Below, piece by piece: positions 42,638 through 51,660 of a DNA stretch of 60,231 bases. The stretch's first letter is position 1; each line of letters begins with the position of its first letter. The notes under the pieces are model-generated. The model did no database searches. It was not told where the DNA came from and saw only the letters and a list, made by a program, of their open reading frames with translations. Both the position numbers and the translations under genes were made by a program. The stretch covers positions 1 to 60,231 of the forward strand of contig CANBRQ010000007.1 in NCBI GenBank assembly GCA_947371955.1, written 5' to 3'. The stretch comes from Paracoccaceae bacterium (lineage in GTDB: Bacteria > Pseudomonadota > Alphaproteobacteria > Rhodobacterales > Rhodobacteraceae).

Positions 42638-43445
42638 CGCGACCCCCTTTCAGGCTCGATGTCCTCGACAGCACCCAATCCGCCACCAGATTGACCGAGA
42701 TCGCCAGCACCGCAATCGCCAAGGCCGGCATCAGGGCCGCCGCCTTGCCGTAAACCAGACCATCCTTGTTTTCCCGCACCATGCCGCCCCAATCCGACAA
42801 GGGCGGCTGGATGCCGAGGCCAAGGAACGACAGGGTGGAGATGAACAGCACTGCGAATATGAAGCGCAGGCCGAATTCGGCCACCAGGGGCGTCAGCGCA
42901 TTTGGCAGGATCTCGCGGAAAATGATCCACGATTGCTTTTCGCCGCGCAGACGCGCCGCCTCGACATAGTCCATCACCGCGATATCCACCGCGACGGCGC
43001 GGCTCAACCGGAACACCCGCGTGGAATCCAGGACACCCATCACCAGAATGAGCACCGTTAGGTTCAAGGGCAGCACCGACAGAACCACCAGCGCCACGAT
43101 CAGCGAGGGCACCGCCATCATCAGATCGACCAGCCTTGAAAGGCCCGTGTCAATCCAGCCGCCTCGCGTCGCCGCCAGAAAACCAAAGAACGCGCCCATC
43201 CCGAAGCTCAGCAAAGACGACACCAGCGCCACGAAGATCGTCACCGACCCGCCGTAGATCAACCGGCTCAGGATATCCCGCCCAATCGTATCCGTCCCCA
43301 GCCAGAACTTCGCCGAGGGCCCCTCCCACACACCGCCCACTGCCGCATCAATCGGATAGGGCGCGATCCAAGGGGCCAAGACCGCAGAGAGCACGAAGAC
43401 CGAGGTCATCACGATCCCGATCAGGGCCGACAGCGGAATTCTCAT
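42630..43445 (-). CDS. Peptide/opine-type ABC transporter permease (DppC-like)
   Basis: The 271-residue membrane protein has six predicted helices. It begins with a helix (MRIPLSALIGIVMTSVFVLS), then the conserved FWLGTDTIGRDILSRLIYGG segment of DppC/OppC-type permeases and the cytosolic EAA loop YVEAARLRGEKQSWIIFREI followed by LPN (about 163-185) that contacts the ATPase. Its start overlaps the previous permease stop in an ATGA arrangement. Confidence 0.92.
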   Translation of the reverse strand: MRIPLSALIGIVMTSVFVLSAVLAPWIAPYPIDAAVGGVWEGPSAKFWLGTDTIGRDILSRLIYGGSVTIFVALVSSLLSFGMGAFFGFLAATRGGWIDTGLSRLVDLMMAVPSLIVALVVLSVLPLNLTVLILVMGVLDSTRVFRLSRAVAVDIAVMDYVEAARLRGEKQSWIIFREILPNALTPLVAEFGLRFIFAVLFISTLSFLGLGIQPPLSDWGGMVRENKDGLVYGKAAALMPALAIAVLAISVNLVADWVLSRTSSLKGGRGG

Positions 43446-44398
43446 TTCGGATGCCTCAGTCGCGGGTTTGCCACGATCCCTATCAGGTCGGCGAGGATGT
43501 TCAGCCCGATATAGACGGCGGCAAAGATGATCCCCACGGCTTGCACCACCGGCAGGTCCCTCTTCGCCACATGGTCCACTAAATACTGGCCGAGGGCGTT
43601 GTAAGAGAACACCACCTCCACCACGACGACCCCCACCACCAGATAGGCGAGGTTGATCACGACGACCGAGATGATCGGCGCAATCGCATTCGGCAAGGCA
43701 TGCCGCCAGATCACCTGCATCGGGCTGAGGCCCTTGAGTTCCGCCGTCTCGATATAGGCCGATTGCATCACGTTTAGGATCGCCGCCCGCGTCATCCGCA
43801 TCATATGCGCCAGCACCACCATCACCAGCACGATCACCGGCAGCGCTACCGCCTTCAGTTGCGCGAAGAACCCCATCCCCGGAAACACCATCGAGACGGG
43901 TTGGAAGATCGGGACAACCTGCGTCAAAAGGTAAATCACGAAATAGGCCGCCACGAACTCCGGCAGGGAAATCGTGGCCAGGGTCACGCCAGAGATCACC
44001 TTGTCCGGCCAGCGCCCGTTATACCGCGCGGCCAGCAGGCCCAGACTAATCGCCAAGGGCACTGCAACAACCCCGGCGCAGACCGCCAGAAACAGCGTAT
44101 TGCCCAGCCGCTGGCCAATCGCATGGGCAATATCCTGCTTGTTGGTCAAGGCCTTGCCCAGATCGCCCTGCAAGGCATGACCCAGCCAGGTGAAATAGCG
44201 CTGCCACGCCGGTTCGTTCAGGCCCAAAGACTCGCGCAGGTTGGCCAGGGCCTCTGGCGTCGCCGATTGCCCAAGGATCGCCTGCGCCGTGTCACCCGGC
44301 AGCATCTCGACCCCCAGAAAGATCACGACCGACACCGCCAGCAGCAATATCAGGCCCAGCGCCACGCGCTGGACCACGAGTTTGATCAGGGGATGCAC
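43442..44398 (-). CDS. Peptide/opine-type ABC transporter permease (DppB-like)
   Basis: The 318-residue permease has six predicted helices and the DppB-type N-terminus VVIFLGVEMLPGDTAQAILG. The EAA loop is TAELKGLSPMQVIWRHALPN (about 220-239). It pairs with the DppC-like subunit to form the channel. It begins with GTG at 44398, seven bp after the binding-protein stop codon. Confidence 0.92.
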   Translation of the reverse strand: MHPLIKLVVQRVALGLILLLAVSVVIFLGVEMLPGDTAQAILGQSATPEALANLRESLGLNEPAWQRYFTWLGHALQGDLGKALTNKQDIAHAIGQRLGNTLFLAVCAGVVAVPLAISLGLLAARYNGRWPDKVISGVTLATISLPEFVAAYFVIYLLTQVVPIFQPVSMVFPGMGFFAQLKAVALPVIVLVMVVLAHMMRMTRAAILNVMQSAYIETAELKGLSPMQVIWRHALPNAIAPIISVVVINLAYLVVGVVVVEVVFSYNALGQYLVDHVAKRDLPVVQAVGIIFAAVYIGLNILADLIGIVANPRLRHPK

Positions 44399-44405
44399 CG
44401 CAGCC

Positions 44406-45995
44406 TCAGGCGTTCAGCCAGCACATGCTCAGCGCCTTGCCGTCCATCAACGTGCCCGCCGGGTTGGCAATCCAGCCACCCACTTCCTTGCGGCGGCCTT
44501 CCACCCAGTCGTTGAACATCGGGCAGATCAGACCGCCGGTGTCGCGCACGATATTGGCCAACTCGCTGTACATCGCCTTGCGCTTGGTCGCGTCCAACTC
44601 GCCACGTGCGGCGATCAACACCTCGTCGAAATGCTTGTCGATGAACTTGGTGTCGTTCCAGTCAGCGGTCGACAGATACGCGGTGGAATACATCTGATCC
44701 TGCACCGGACGCCCGCCCCAATAGCTGGCGCAGAACGGCGCCACGTTCCAGACGTTCGACCAATAGCCGTCATCGGGCTCCAGCTTCACCTGCAGCGGAA
44801 TGCCAGCGGCGTTGGCCGAGGCTTGGAACAGTTGCGCCGCCTCGACTGCGCCGGGGAAAGCGCCCGGAGCCACCTGCAGCACGATGGGCGAACCGTCATG
44901 GCCGGACTTCTTGTACGCCGCCAAAGCCGCCGCCGCATCGTATTCGCGCTGCGGGATCGAGTCGTCAAACAGCGGATAGGCCGCATTGATCGGGAAGTCA
45001 TTCCCGCGCGAGCCCATGCCGCCCAGGATCTTGTCCACCATCTCCTGCCGGTTGATCGACAGCTTCAAAGCCATCCGCAGGTCGTTGTTGTCAAACGGCG
45101 CCTTGGTGCATTCCATGATGAAGACGTAGTGCCCGGGCCCTGCGGCCCGTTCGATCACCACGTCGGTGTTGCCCTTCAGCATGTCCACGATCTTCGGGTC
45201 GACCCGGCTCATCATGTGGATCTGCCCGGCTTGAATGGCTGCGGTCCGCGCGGTGTTGTCGTTGATCGACAGAACCTCGACCTGATCGGCAAAGCCCCGG
45301 TTGGCGTCCCAGTAATTCGCATGCTTTTCAAAGGCTGTGCGCACGCCCGGTTCATTCTCGGTGACCTTGTACGGACCGGAGCCGATGCCTGCCGCCGGAT
45401 TGTCCACGCCGCCACCGGGCTGGATGACAAGGTGATAATCGGCCATCAGGAAGGGCAGGTCGGCATTGCCAGCCTCCAGCGTCAGGGTGACCATGTCACC
45501 CTCGGCCTTCATGTCCTTGATGCCCTTCACGATGCCCAAAGCGCCCGACTGTGACTTTTCATCGGTATGCCGCTTCAGCGTGGCAATCACGTCATCAGCG
45601 GTCAGCGTCGCACCATTGTGGTATTCCACGCCCTTGCGGATCTTGAACATCCACTGCGTCGCGTCCTTGTTGGAAGACACCTCTTCGGCCACCCGCATCT
45701 CGACCTGACCCTTCAGGCCCGCATCGACCAGCGTCTCTCCCCAGGTGGAGTTGATCATGAACGGCACGTCGGAAGCGGCCAGCGCCGGGTCCAGCGAGTC
45801 GGTCGACTGGCCGCCCTGCACGCCCGCCCGCATGATGCCGCCCTTGACCGGCGTCTCGGCAAAGGCCGCCGTGGAAAGCATCGCCCCCGCGATTGCGGTC
45901 GAAACACCCAAGGCGCCCGCACGGCCGACAAACTCACGCCGGTTCATCTTGCCCGCCGAGGCGAGGCTCAGCAGGTGGTTCAATTCATTGGACAT
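44406..45995 (-). CDS. Peptide/opine-type ABC transporter substrate-binding protein
   Basis: The 529-residue periplasmic receptor (SBP family 5) has a twin-arginine-like signal, NRREFVGRAGALGVSTAIAG, ending AFAET near residue 50. Family features include VEYHNGATLTADDVIATLKR and INDNTARTAAIQAGQIHMMS. The family binds di/oligopeptides, opines, nickel or sugars; binding specificity is not predictable. The ATG at 45995 is preceded by AGGGAGAAGACC; the frame further upstream is not used. It is first in the operon SBP-permease-permease-ATPase-phosphatase, downstream of the inverted repeat at 46037. Confidence 0.93.
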   Translation of the reverse strand: MSNELNHLLSLASAGKMNRREFVGRAGALGVSTAIAGAMLSTAAFAETPVKGGIMRAGVQGGQSTDSLDPALAASDVPFMINSTWGETLVDAGLKGQVEMRVAEEVSSNKDATQWMFKIRKGVEYHNGATLTADDVIATLKRHTDEKSQSGALGIVKGIKDMKAEGDMVTLTLEAGNADLPFLMADYHLVIQPGGGVDNPAAGIGSGPYKVTENEPGVRTAFEKHANYWDANRGFADQVEVLSINDNTARTAAIQAGQIHMMSRVDPKIVDMLKGNTDVVIERAAGPGHYVFIMECTKAPFDNNDLRMALKLSINRQEMVDKILGGMGSRGNDFPINAAYPLFDDSIPQREYDAAAALAAYKKSGHDGSPIVLQVAPGAFPGAVEAAQLFQASANAAGIPLQVKLEPDDGYWSNVWNVAPFCASYWGGRPVQDQMYSTAYLSTADWNDTKFIDKHFDEVLIAARGELDATKRKAMYSELANIVRDTGGLICPMFNDWVEGRRKEVGGWIANPAGTLMDGKALSMCWLNA

Positions 45996-46036
45996 GGTCT
46001 TCTCCCTGTCTTGTTTCCCGAGTCCCCGGGTTTTTC

Positions 46037-46052
46037 TTGATTGCGGAATCAA
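46037..46052. promoter_or_regulatory. Inverted repeat upstream of the ABC importer operon
   Basis: TTGATT-GCGG-AATCAA is a perfect 6-bp inverted repeat with a 4-bp spacer, 42-57 bp upstream of the binding-protein ATG. The N6 spacing between TTGAT and ATCAA excludes a standard FNR box (N4). The site overlaps the expected start region of transcription and could be a repressor operator. No candidate regulator gene is adjacent. Confidence 0.5.
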
Positions 46053-46245
46053 TAAAACGTGATTCTTCATTTGAACCAAGGACTATTTCGCGGCCCACTT
46101 GCTTCATGTCGCTGTCGGGCGGATTGGCCGTAGCCCGTGCCGCGCCCTGTCAGCGAACTTCGGCGGCCAAGATGCGAACACCTGCCGCTGCCACACCGTT
46201 CCAGACCGGTGGGCAGCCGTTTCGGACCTGATGTTTGCCACCAGC

Positions 46246-47688
46246 TTACAATTGCAGGTCGTTTGTGATGTCCAGCGTGCCGAACGCCACCGTCGTCAGC
46301 ACGATCACATCTGCGGCGCCAATCACCGCGATGCTGGTGCCGGCACCCGAGGCGATGCTGGTGATCCGCAGGTCCGCCAGTTGCAGCCCAAGGCGGCTCA
46401 GGTCCAGCAGATCCCCGGCCTCCGGACCCGCGCTGAAGTCCGTCACCATGTCGACACCAAAGCCTGCCGTGAACAGGAATGTATCCGCGCCGTCACCGCC
46501 GGATAGCTGATCGTTGCCCAGGCCGCCATCAAGGATATCGGCGCCCAATCCTCCAAGGACAACGTCATTGCCCCCGGCCCCGAACACCTGATCATCCCCG
46601 GCGCCGCTTGTCAGGTGGTTGGCCTGAGCCGTCCCGATCAGGGTGTCGTTTCCGGCATCAGACTGGATATTCTCCACGTTCCGGATCGTATCGCGGCCCT
46701 GACCTGTGGCTTGTGCCGTCTTGACCCGAAGGTCGATAAAGACCGCCGTACTGCCGGCATAGATGATCCGGTCAATCCCGGCCCCCCCGTCCAGCAGATC
46801 GCTGCCAGCGCCACCGGCCAGACGGTCGTTGCCCTTGCCGCCGTAAAGCTGGTCATCGTCCAGGCCGCCCTCCACGGTGTCGTTGCCATCGCCCCCGAAC
46901 ATCACATCATCGTTTCCGCCCCCGCTCAGCGAGTCTCGCCCCGCGTCGCCCGAAAGTTCGTCGTTGCCCGCATCGCCAAACAGACTGTCGCTGCCGGTGC
47001 CACCATGAATTTGATCGTTCCTGGCGCCCAGATGGGCCACGTCATTTCCGCCAAGCGCGAAAAGCCCCACATTGGCAAGCTTCGGGTCGAAGATCTTCAG
47101 CAGGGCGGGGAATTTGATCTTGTCGAGGTTGAAATTGTCCGATTGCTCGGTGAAGCCGGCCTCAACCTGCCCGGCCTCGTGCTTCCAGTAGTAACTGGCG
47201 AAGGTGAAACTGTAGTCGGTAAAGATGTCCGCCACATTGGTGGCCGACCGGATCGGGCCGGACACCTCGGAAGGACCTGCGTAAAGGTAGTCATGCACCT
47301 GCGTGCCAAAATGGCTGACCTGCGCTGCGGTGGGATTGACGACAATTCTTTGAACCCGCTGGTCGAACACCACATAATCCTGCCCGCCACCCGGCACGCC
47401 AAAGGCAAGGGCGACGCTCCAGCTGCCATAGCCAAGGAAGGTGTCCGCCGTTTGCCGGTCCACCGGGCTGCCGGCCCCCAGATGGTCTTCGCTCACCTGC
47501 AAGCCGTGGATGCCCTGAAAGACCCGTTCCCCGTTGACGACCGGAACTGTAAGCGTCTCGGCCGTCCGGGTCAGCGGGTCCACATAGCCCACCAAGTCCG
47601 CGATGACGTCGCCATATTTGGCGTCTGTCGACACGAAGTAGGGCAAAACATCAATCTTGAGCCATAGATTATAGGAGTAAACTGTCAT
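46246..47688 (-). CDS. RTX-type calcium-binding repeat protein
   Basis: The 480-residue acidic protein has an unrecognised N-terminal domain (residues 1-230, many aromatic residues) and a C-terminal block of glycine/aspartate nonapeptide repeats (about 235-440; e.g. GGTGSDSLFGDAGNDELSGD and GGKGNDRLAGGAGSDLLDGG). The tail contains FGVDMVTDFSAGPEAGDLLD, the usual end of type I-secreted RTX proteins. There is no N-terminal signal peptide, so type I secretion is expected, but no secretion genes are in the window. The Ca2+-binding repeats fold outside the cell. The N-terminal domain may set the function. ATG 47688 is preceded by a weak ribosome site (TGGGG). Confidence 0.88.
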   Translation of the reverse strand: MTVYSYNLWLKIDVLPYFVSTDAKYGDVIADLVGYVDPLTRTAETLTVPVVNGERVFQGIHGLQVSEDHLGAGSPVDRQTADTFLGYGSWSVALAFGVPGGGQDYVVFDQRVQRIVVNPTAAQVSHFGTQVHDYLYAGPSEVSGPIRSATNVADIFTDYSFTFASYYWKHEAGQVEAGFTEQSDNFNLDKIKFPALLKIFDPKLANVGLFALGGNDVAHLGARNDQIHGGTGSDSLFGDAGNDELSGDAGRDSLSGGGNDDVMFGGDGNDTVEGGLDDDQLYGGKGNDRLAGGAGSDLLDGGAGIDRIIYAGSTAVFIDLRVKTAQATGQGRDTIRNVENIQSDAGNDTLIGTAQANHLTSGAGDDQVFGAGGNDVVLGGLGADILDGGLGNDQLSGGDGADTFLFTAGFGVDMVTDFSAGPEAGDLLDLSRLGLQLADLRITSIASGAGTSIAVIGAADVIVLTTVAFGTLDITNDLQL

Positions 47689-47818
47689 GGATGAACCCCA
47701 ACGACCATTTTGACGGTTGGCATCTTTGCATTGATGGTCCCATGAAACGCCGATATTGTCTAGTCGCAGGTCTGGCCGGTGAACGCGCGGGGAAAGGTCA
47801 GGTCCGCCGCGTGGCGCC

Positions 47819-49858
47819 CTAGACAAAGCGCCGTTCCACGCTTTCGTCCCAGTCGCGGGTAAAGACCAAGCGGTCGCCTTCCCAAGCGGTAAGCTTCGCC
47901 GTCATGCGCAGTTCCGTGGCCGAGCAGGTCATCTCCGACTCCGCCCTCGTCCGCACCCCCCAGTCGCCGCGCGACAGCCGCTGCTCCCAGACATGCACCG
48001 CCCGGGCCGAGGTCGGATCGTCAGCGCCAATCTCCCACAGTTCGGACATGGTCTCGCCCGTGATCAGCCCATGCGTCAGGTTCTCCACATCGCCCAGATC
48101 ATCCTCGACAATCAGCCGGTGAATGCCGGTCAGCAGTTCCGTCTCAATCCGCCGCCCCGCCTTGCCTTCGCGCAGCACACGATGCGCCCAAGGCGTGGCC
48201 GTCTCCGCCACCGGAGGCTCCCACTCCGTCCCCGATCCCTCATGCACCGGCAAATCCAGACTGCCGCCGGTCAGCGTCAACACCCCCGCCTCGGGCGAGG
48301 GCCAGACAAACGGCCAATAGGAATTGGAAAACGCCAGCCGCAACCGATGCCCGGCCGAGACCCGATAGGCCATCTGGTCCAAGGCGAAGCAAACCTCCAG
48401 CTCCTCGCCCGGCACCATGGGCTTCGGCGTCTCCCGGCTCTCCCTGTGGCACAAATTGAACATCCCATGCGCAATCCGCACCGAACTGCCATCCGGCCCC
48501 ACATCACACAACCGCGCCACCACAAACCCCAAAGCCTTGTCCGAGGCCAACCGCAGCTTCACCCGCGCCGCCCCCAGCAACTCAAGCGGAGCCTCCAGCA
48601 CATCCCCGTCAAAGCACAAACTGAAGGCATCATCCCCGCGCTGATCCCCCGGCATCTCGGCATTCAGCCCCATCGGGAAGAACTCCCCGGCATTCATCCC
48701 CAAATGCTGCGGCGTCGCAATCTGCCCCGAAATCGCCCCCCCCTCATCTGTCCCCAAATATCCCACGGGGGGTCCGGGGGGTGTGAAACCCCCCGGCCTT
48801 GATGCAGCGGTCTGCAAGCCCAGAAGCCGCCGCGTCACCCGGGCCGAGGGCCAGACCGCTTCCGCCACCCAATGCCCCGCCCGATGCTTCGGGCTCGCAT
48901 CCGGCGGCTCGGAATGCAGCATATAGGCCCGATAGGCCGGATCCTCCTCCGCCCCGTTCGCCACGCCCTTCAACCACCGATCCCACCACCGGACCGCTTC
49001 CTGCAGGAACCCTACCTTGGGCCCCGGCACGGCGGTATGGGGATACTGATGCACCCAAGGCCCGACGATGCCCTTCGACCCCGGCACATTCTCCACAATC
49101 GCCGCGACGGTGTTCATGTAGCTGTCGGCCCAACCGCCCCAGATCAGCACCGGCACCTGCATCCGGCCATAATCCTCGCAGATCGAGCCGTGCTTCCAAT
49201 ACTCCGACCGTTCCTGCAAATCCGCCCAGACCGGCGCCAGCCACGGCTCGGCCCGCAGCCGTTCCAGCCACATCTCCCGCCAATCATTCCGCAGCAAAGG
49301 ATCCGGCGGGCGACTGGAATAAGACAGCATCACCGCCCCCCAGCCAAAATTCTCTCCCAGCAAACACCCACCCCGGTAATGAATGTCATCGGCAAACCGG
49401 TCGGTCGTCGCACAGACCGAGATCACCGCCTTCAACGCCGGCGGCTGCAGAAATGCCGTCTGCAGACAGTTGAACCCGCCCCAGCTTTTCCCCATCATCC
49501 CCACGGTTCCACTGCACCACGGCTGCTCCGCCAGCCATTCGATCACCTCGCAGGCGTCGGCCAGTTCCTGAATGGTGTATTCATCCGCCATCAACCCTTC
49601 GCTATCGCCATTCCCCCGCATGTCCACCCGCACGCAGGCATAACCGTGACCGGCCACGTAAGGGTGCATCAACTCATCGCGGGGCAGGGTGCCATCGCGC
49701 TTGCGGTAGGGAATGTATTCCAGCACCGCCGGCACCGGATTGACCCCGGCATCCTTGGGCATCCAGACCCGCGCCGACAGACGGCACCCGTCCGACATCA
49801 CGATCCCCATATCCGGCTCTTCCACGATCGCGTGCGGGAACTCAGTGCGTGTGGTCAT
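47819..49858 (-). CDS. CocE/NonD-family hydrolase
   Basis: The 679-residue enzyme belongs to the Xaa-Pro dipeptidyl-peptidase/CocE group of alpha/beta hydrolases. The catalytic Ser lies in GMMGKSWGGFNCLQ (about 118-131), the first domain begins SDGCRLSARVWMPKD, and the C-terminal jelly-roll domain follows with VEDDLGDVENLTHG. Substrates are esters or amides, e.g. cocaine esterase or acylase types, and cannot be told. Residues about 350-375 (RPGGFTPPGPPVGYLG) are encoded by an extragenic palindrome copy (48759-48798) inserted in frame between the two domains, where relatives have no such segment as far as I recall. ATG 49858 gives a normal N-terminus. It diverges from betC. Confidence 0.9.
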   Translation of the reverse strand: MTTRTEFPHAIVEEPDMGIVMSDGCRLSARVWMPKDAGVNPVPAVLEYIPYRKRDGTLPRDELMHPYVAGHGYACVRVDMRGNGDSEGLMADEYTIQELADACEVIEWLAEQPWCSGTVGMMGKSWGGFNCLQTAFLQPPALKAVISVCATTDRFADDIHYRGGCLLGENFGWGAVMLSYSSRPPDPLLRNDWREMWLERLRAEPWLAPVWADLQERSEYWKHGSICEDYGRMQVPVLIWGGWADSYMNTVAAIVENVPGSKGIVGPWVHQYPHTAVPGPKVGFLQEAVRWWDRWLKGVANGAEEDPAYRAYMLHSEPPDASPKHRAGHWVAEAVWPSARVTRRLLGLQTAASRPGGFTPPGPPVGYLGTDEGGAISGQIATPQHLGMNAGEFFPMGLNAEMPGDQRGDDAFSLCFDGDVLEAPLELLGAARVKLRLASDKALGFVVARLCDVGPDGSSVRIAHGMFNLCHRESRETPKPMVPGEELEVCFALDQMAYRVSAGHRLRLAFSNSYWPFVWPSPEAGVLTLTGGSLDLPVHEGSGTEWEPPVAETATPWAHRVLREGKAGRRIETELLTGIHRLIVEDDLGDVENLTHGLITGETMSELWEIGADDPTSARAVHVWEQRLSRGDWGVRTRAESEMTCSATELRMTAKLTAWEGDRLVFTRDWDESVERRFV
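48759..48798. repeat. Rhodobacterales extragenic palindrome, copy R4, inside a coding sequence
   Basis: TATCCCACGG followed by GGGTCCGGGGGGTGTGAAAC and CCCCCGGCC matches copy R2 (21877-21919) almost base for base, in the same orientation. Here it is inside the CocE/NonD gene on the opposite strand and is translated without a stop codon. Confidence 0.75.
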
Positions 49859-50031
49859 CGGCGCCTCCCCAGACTGCTGCCATCTGGTGGCAGGATAGCG
49901 CCAATCCCGGGTTCTGAAACGGCATTCTGCACCGCGATTGCGACACGCACGAAAGCCGCGCCAAAATCTTCTCTTGCCCAAATGGCCAACCCGCGCCACC
50001 CATGGTTGAACGCGCAGCGAAGGGGGCCAAT

Positions 50032-51537
50032 ATGTCCAAACCCAACATCCTGATCCTGATGGTTGACCAACTCACCGGCACCTTGTTCGAGGATGGCCCC
50101 GCCGCCTTCCTCCACGCGCCCAACCTGCGCAAACTGGCCGACCGCTCGGTCCGCTTCGCCAACGCCTACACGCCCTCGCCCCTTTGCGCGCCTGCCCGCG
50201 CCGCCTTCATGTCCGGCGCCCTGCCACGCCGCACGCGGGTCTATGACAACGCCGCCGAGTTCGCCTCGGATATCCCGACCTTCGCCCACCACCTGCGCCG
50301 CGCCGGATACCAGACGACCCTGTCCGGCAAGATGCACTTCGTCGGCCCCGACCAACTCCACGGCTTCGAACAGCGCCTGACAACCGACATCTACCCCGCC
50401 GACTTCGGCTGGACGCCCGATTACCGCAAACCCGGTGAACGCATCGACTGGTGGTACCACAACCTCGGCTCCGTCACCGGGGCTGGCGTGGCTGAAATCA
50501 CCAACCAACTGGAATACGACGACGATGTCGCCCACCAAGCCATCCAGAAGATCTACGACCTGTCCCGCGGCCTAGACCCCCGCCCGTGGAGCCTGACCGT
50601 CAGCTTCACCCACCCTCACGACCCCTTCGTCGCCCGCCGCAAATATTGGGACCTTTATGAAGGCGTCCCAGAACTGCAACCGCCCAGCCAACTGTCCTAT
50701 GACGCGATGGACCCCCATTCCCAACGCCTGATGGATGCTTGCGATTGGCGTGGCCTGACGGTGACCGCAGAACATATCCGCCGCGCCCGCCAAGGCTATT
50801 TCGCCAATATCTCTTATGTCGATGACAAGATCGGCGAAATTCTTGCCGCCTTGGAGGCTTCCCGCAAAGAGGCGATCATCGTCTTCGTCTCCGACCATGG
50901 CGAGATGCTCGGCCGCAAGGGCCTGTGGTTCAAGATGAACTTCTTTGAAGGCGCCGCCCGCGTCCCCCTGATGATCTGCGCCCCGGGCCTTGACCCGCAC
51001 CTAGAACAGAGCCCTGTGTCCACTATCGATGTCACGCCGACGCTTTGCGAACTGGCGGGCATTTCAATGGACGAGGTGATGCCCTGGACCGACGGCGAGA
51101 GCTTGGTTCCCCTCGCCACAGGCACCCCCCGCACCAGCCCGGTCGCGATGGAATATGCTGCCGAGGGTTCCATCACCCCCATGGTCGCCCTGCGCCAAGG
51201 CGCGTGGAAATACATCCGCTGCGCTGCAGACCCCGACATGCTCTTCGACCTCGTCAACGACCCCGAGGAAGACCAGAACCTCGCCACCGACCCGCGCGCC
51301 GCCGAAATCCTCGCGCATTTCCAGTTGATCGCCGATGAACGCTGGAACCTGCCCGCCTACGACGCCGAAGTGCGCCAATCCCAAGCCCGCCGTTGGGTGG
51401 TGTACGAGGCCTTGCGCAATGGCAGCTACTACCCGTGGGATTACCAACCCCTCCGTGCGGCGTCAGAGCGATACATGCGCAACCATATGGACCTGAACAT
51501 CCTGGAGGACAGCAAACGCTTCCCGCGCGGCGAATAG
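50032..51537 (+). CDS. betC: Choline-sulfatase
   Basis: The 501-residue sulfatase hydrolyses choline-O-sulfate to choline and sulfate, which can feed betaine synthesis. The N-terminal ILILMVDQLTG has the first metal Asp. The modification motif is SPLCAPARAAFMSG (C-x-A/P-x-R, about 51-64), where Cys becomes formylglycine. SDHGEMLG (about 290-297) is another metal site. The C-terminal VRQSQARRWVVYEAL and YYPWDYQP match the specific BetC C-terminal domain, which distinguishes it from other sulfatases. The ATG at 50032 is preferred over one 10 codons earlier. No betAB or betI is in the window. Confidence 0.92.
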   Translation: MSKPNILILMVDQLTGTLFEDGPAAFLHAPNLRKLADRSVRFANAYTPSPLCAPARAAFMSGALPRRTRVYDNAAEFASDIPTFAHHLRRAGYQTTLSGKMHFVGPDQLHGFEQRLTTDIYPADFGWTPDYRKPGERIDWWYHNLGSVTGAGVAEITNQLEYDDDVAHQAIQKIYDLSRGLDPRPWSLTVSFTHPHDPFVARRKYWDLYEGVPELQPPSQLSYDAMDPHSQRLMDACDWRGLTVTAEHIRRARQGYFANISYVDDKIGEILAALEASRKEAIIVFVSDHGEMLGRKGLWFKMNFFEGAARVPLMICAPGLDPHLEQSPVSTIDVTPTLCELAGISMDEVMPWTDGESLVPLATGTPRTSPVAMEYAAEGSITPMVALRQGAWKYIRCAADPDMLFDLVNDPEEDQNLATDPRAAEILAHFQLIADERWNLPAYDAEVRQSQARRWVVYEALRNGSYYPWDYQPLRAASERYMRNHMDLNILEDSKRFPRGE

Positions 51538-51565
51538 CCAAGATTTATCGCCGAAATATTCTGGC
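51537..51565. repeat. AT-core extragenic palindrome, copy T3
   Basis: GCCAAGATTTATCGCCGAAA followed by TATTCTGGC is a degenerate copy of 26892-26920 and starts at the last base of the betC stop codon. Its stem has about three mismatched pairs. It may terminate betC. Confidence 0.5.
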
Positions 51566-51642
51566 ATCAGACATGGCGGAAATGTCCTAACAAGACGTTA
51601 ATGGGATCTTCATAAGTATAGCATTTTCAATAGCTTAAACTG

Positions 51643-51660
51643 GATTGCACGCGTGCAATC
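51643..51660. promoter_or_regulatory. Perfect 18-bp palindrome at the 3' end of the ROK gene
   Basis: GATTGCACGCGTGCAATC is a complete, spacerless palindrome with a CG centre, the geometry of LacI-type operators. It overlaps the first two bases of the minus-strand stop codon region of the ROK gene and lies 106 bp after betC. No T-run follows, so it is not an obvious terminator. No LacI-family gene is in the window. Confidence 0.5.

Noticed and set aside
40955-42694. 579-codon plus-strand frame opposite the double ATPase
   Set aside because: Shadow of the ABC ATPase; no start signal and no domain.
46037-46052. FNR box
   Set aside because: The spacing between TTGAT and ATCAA is six, not four.
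49877-49893. CTGCCA-TCTGG-TGGCAG inverted repeat between the CocE gene and betC
   Set aside because: Arms are short and GC-rich and occur easily by chance; kept only as a weak candidate.
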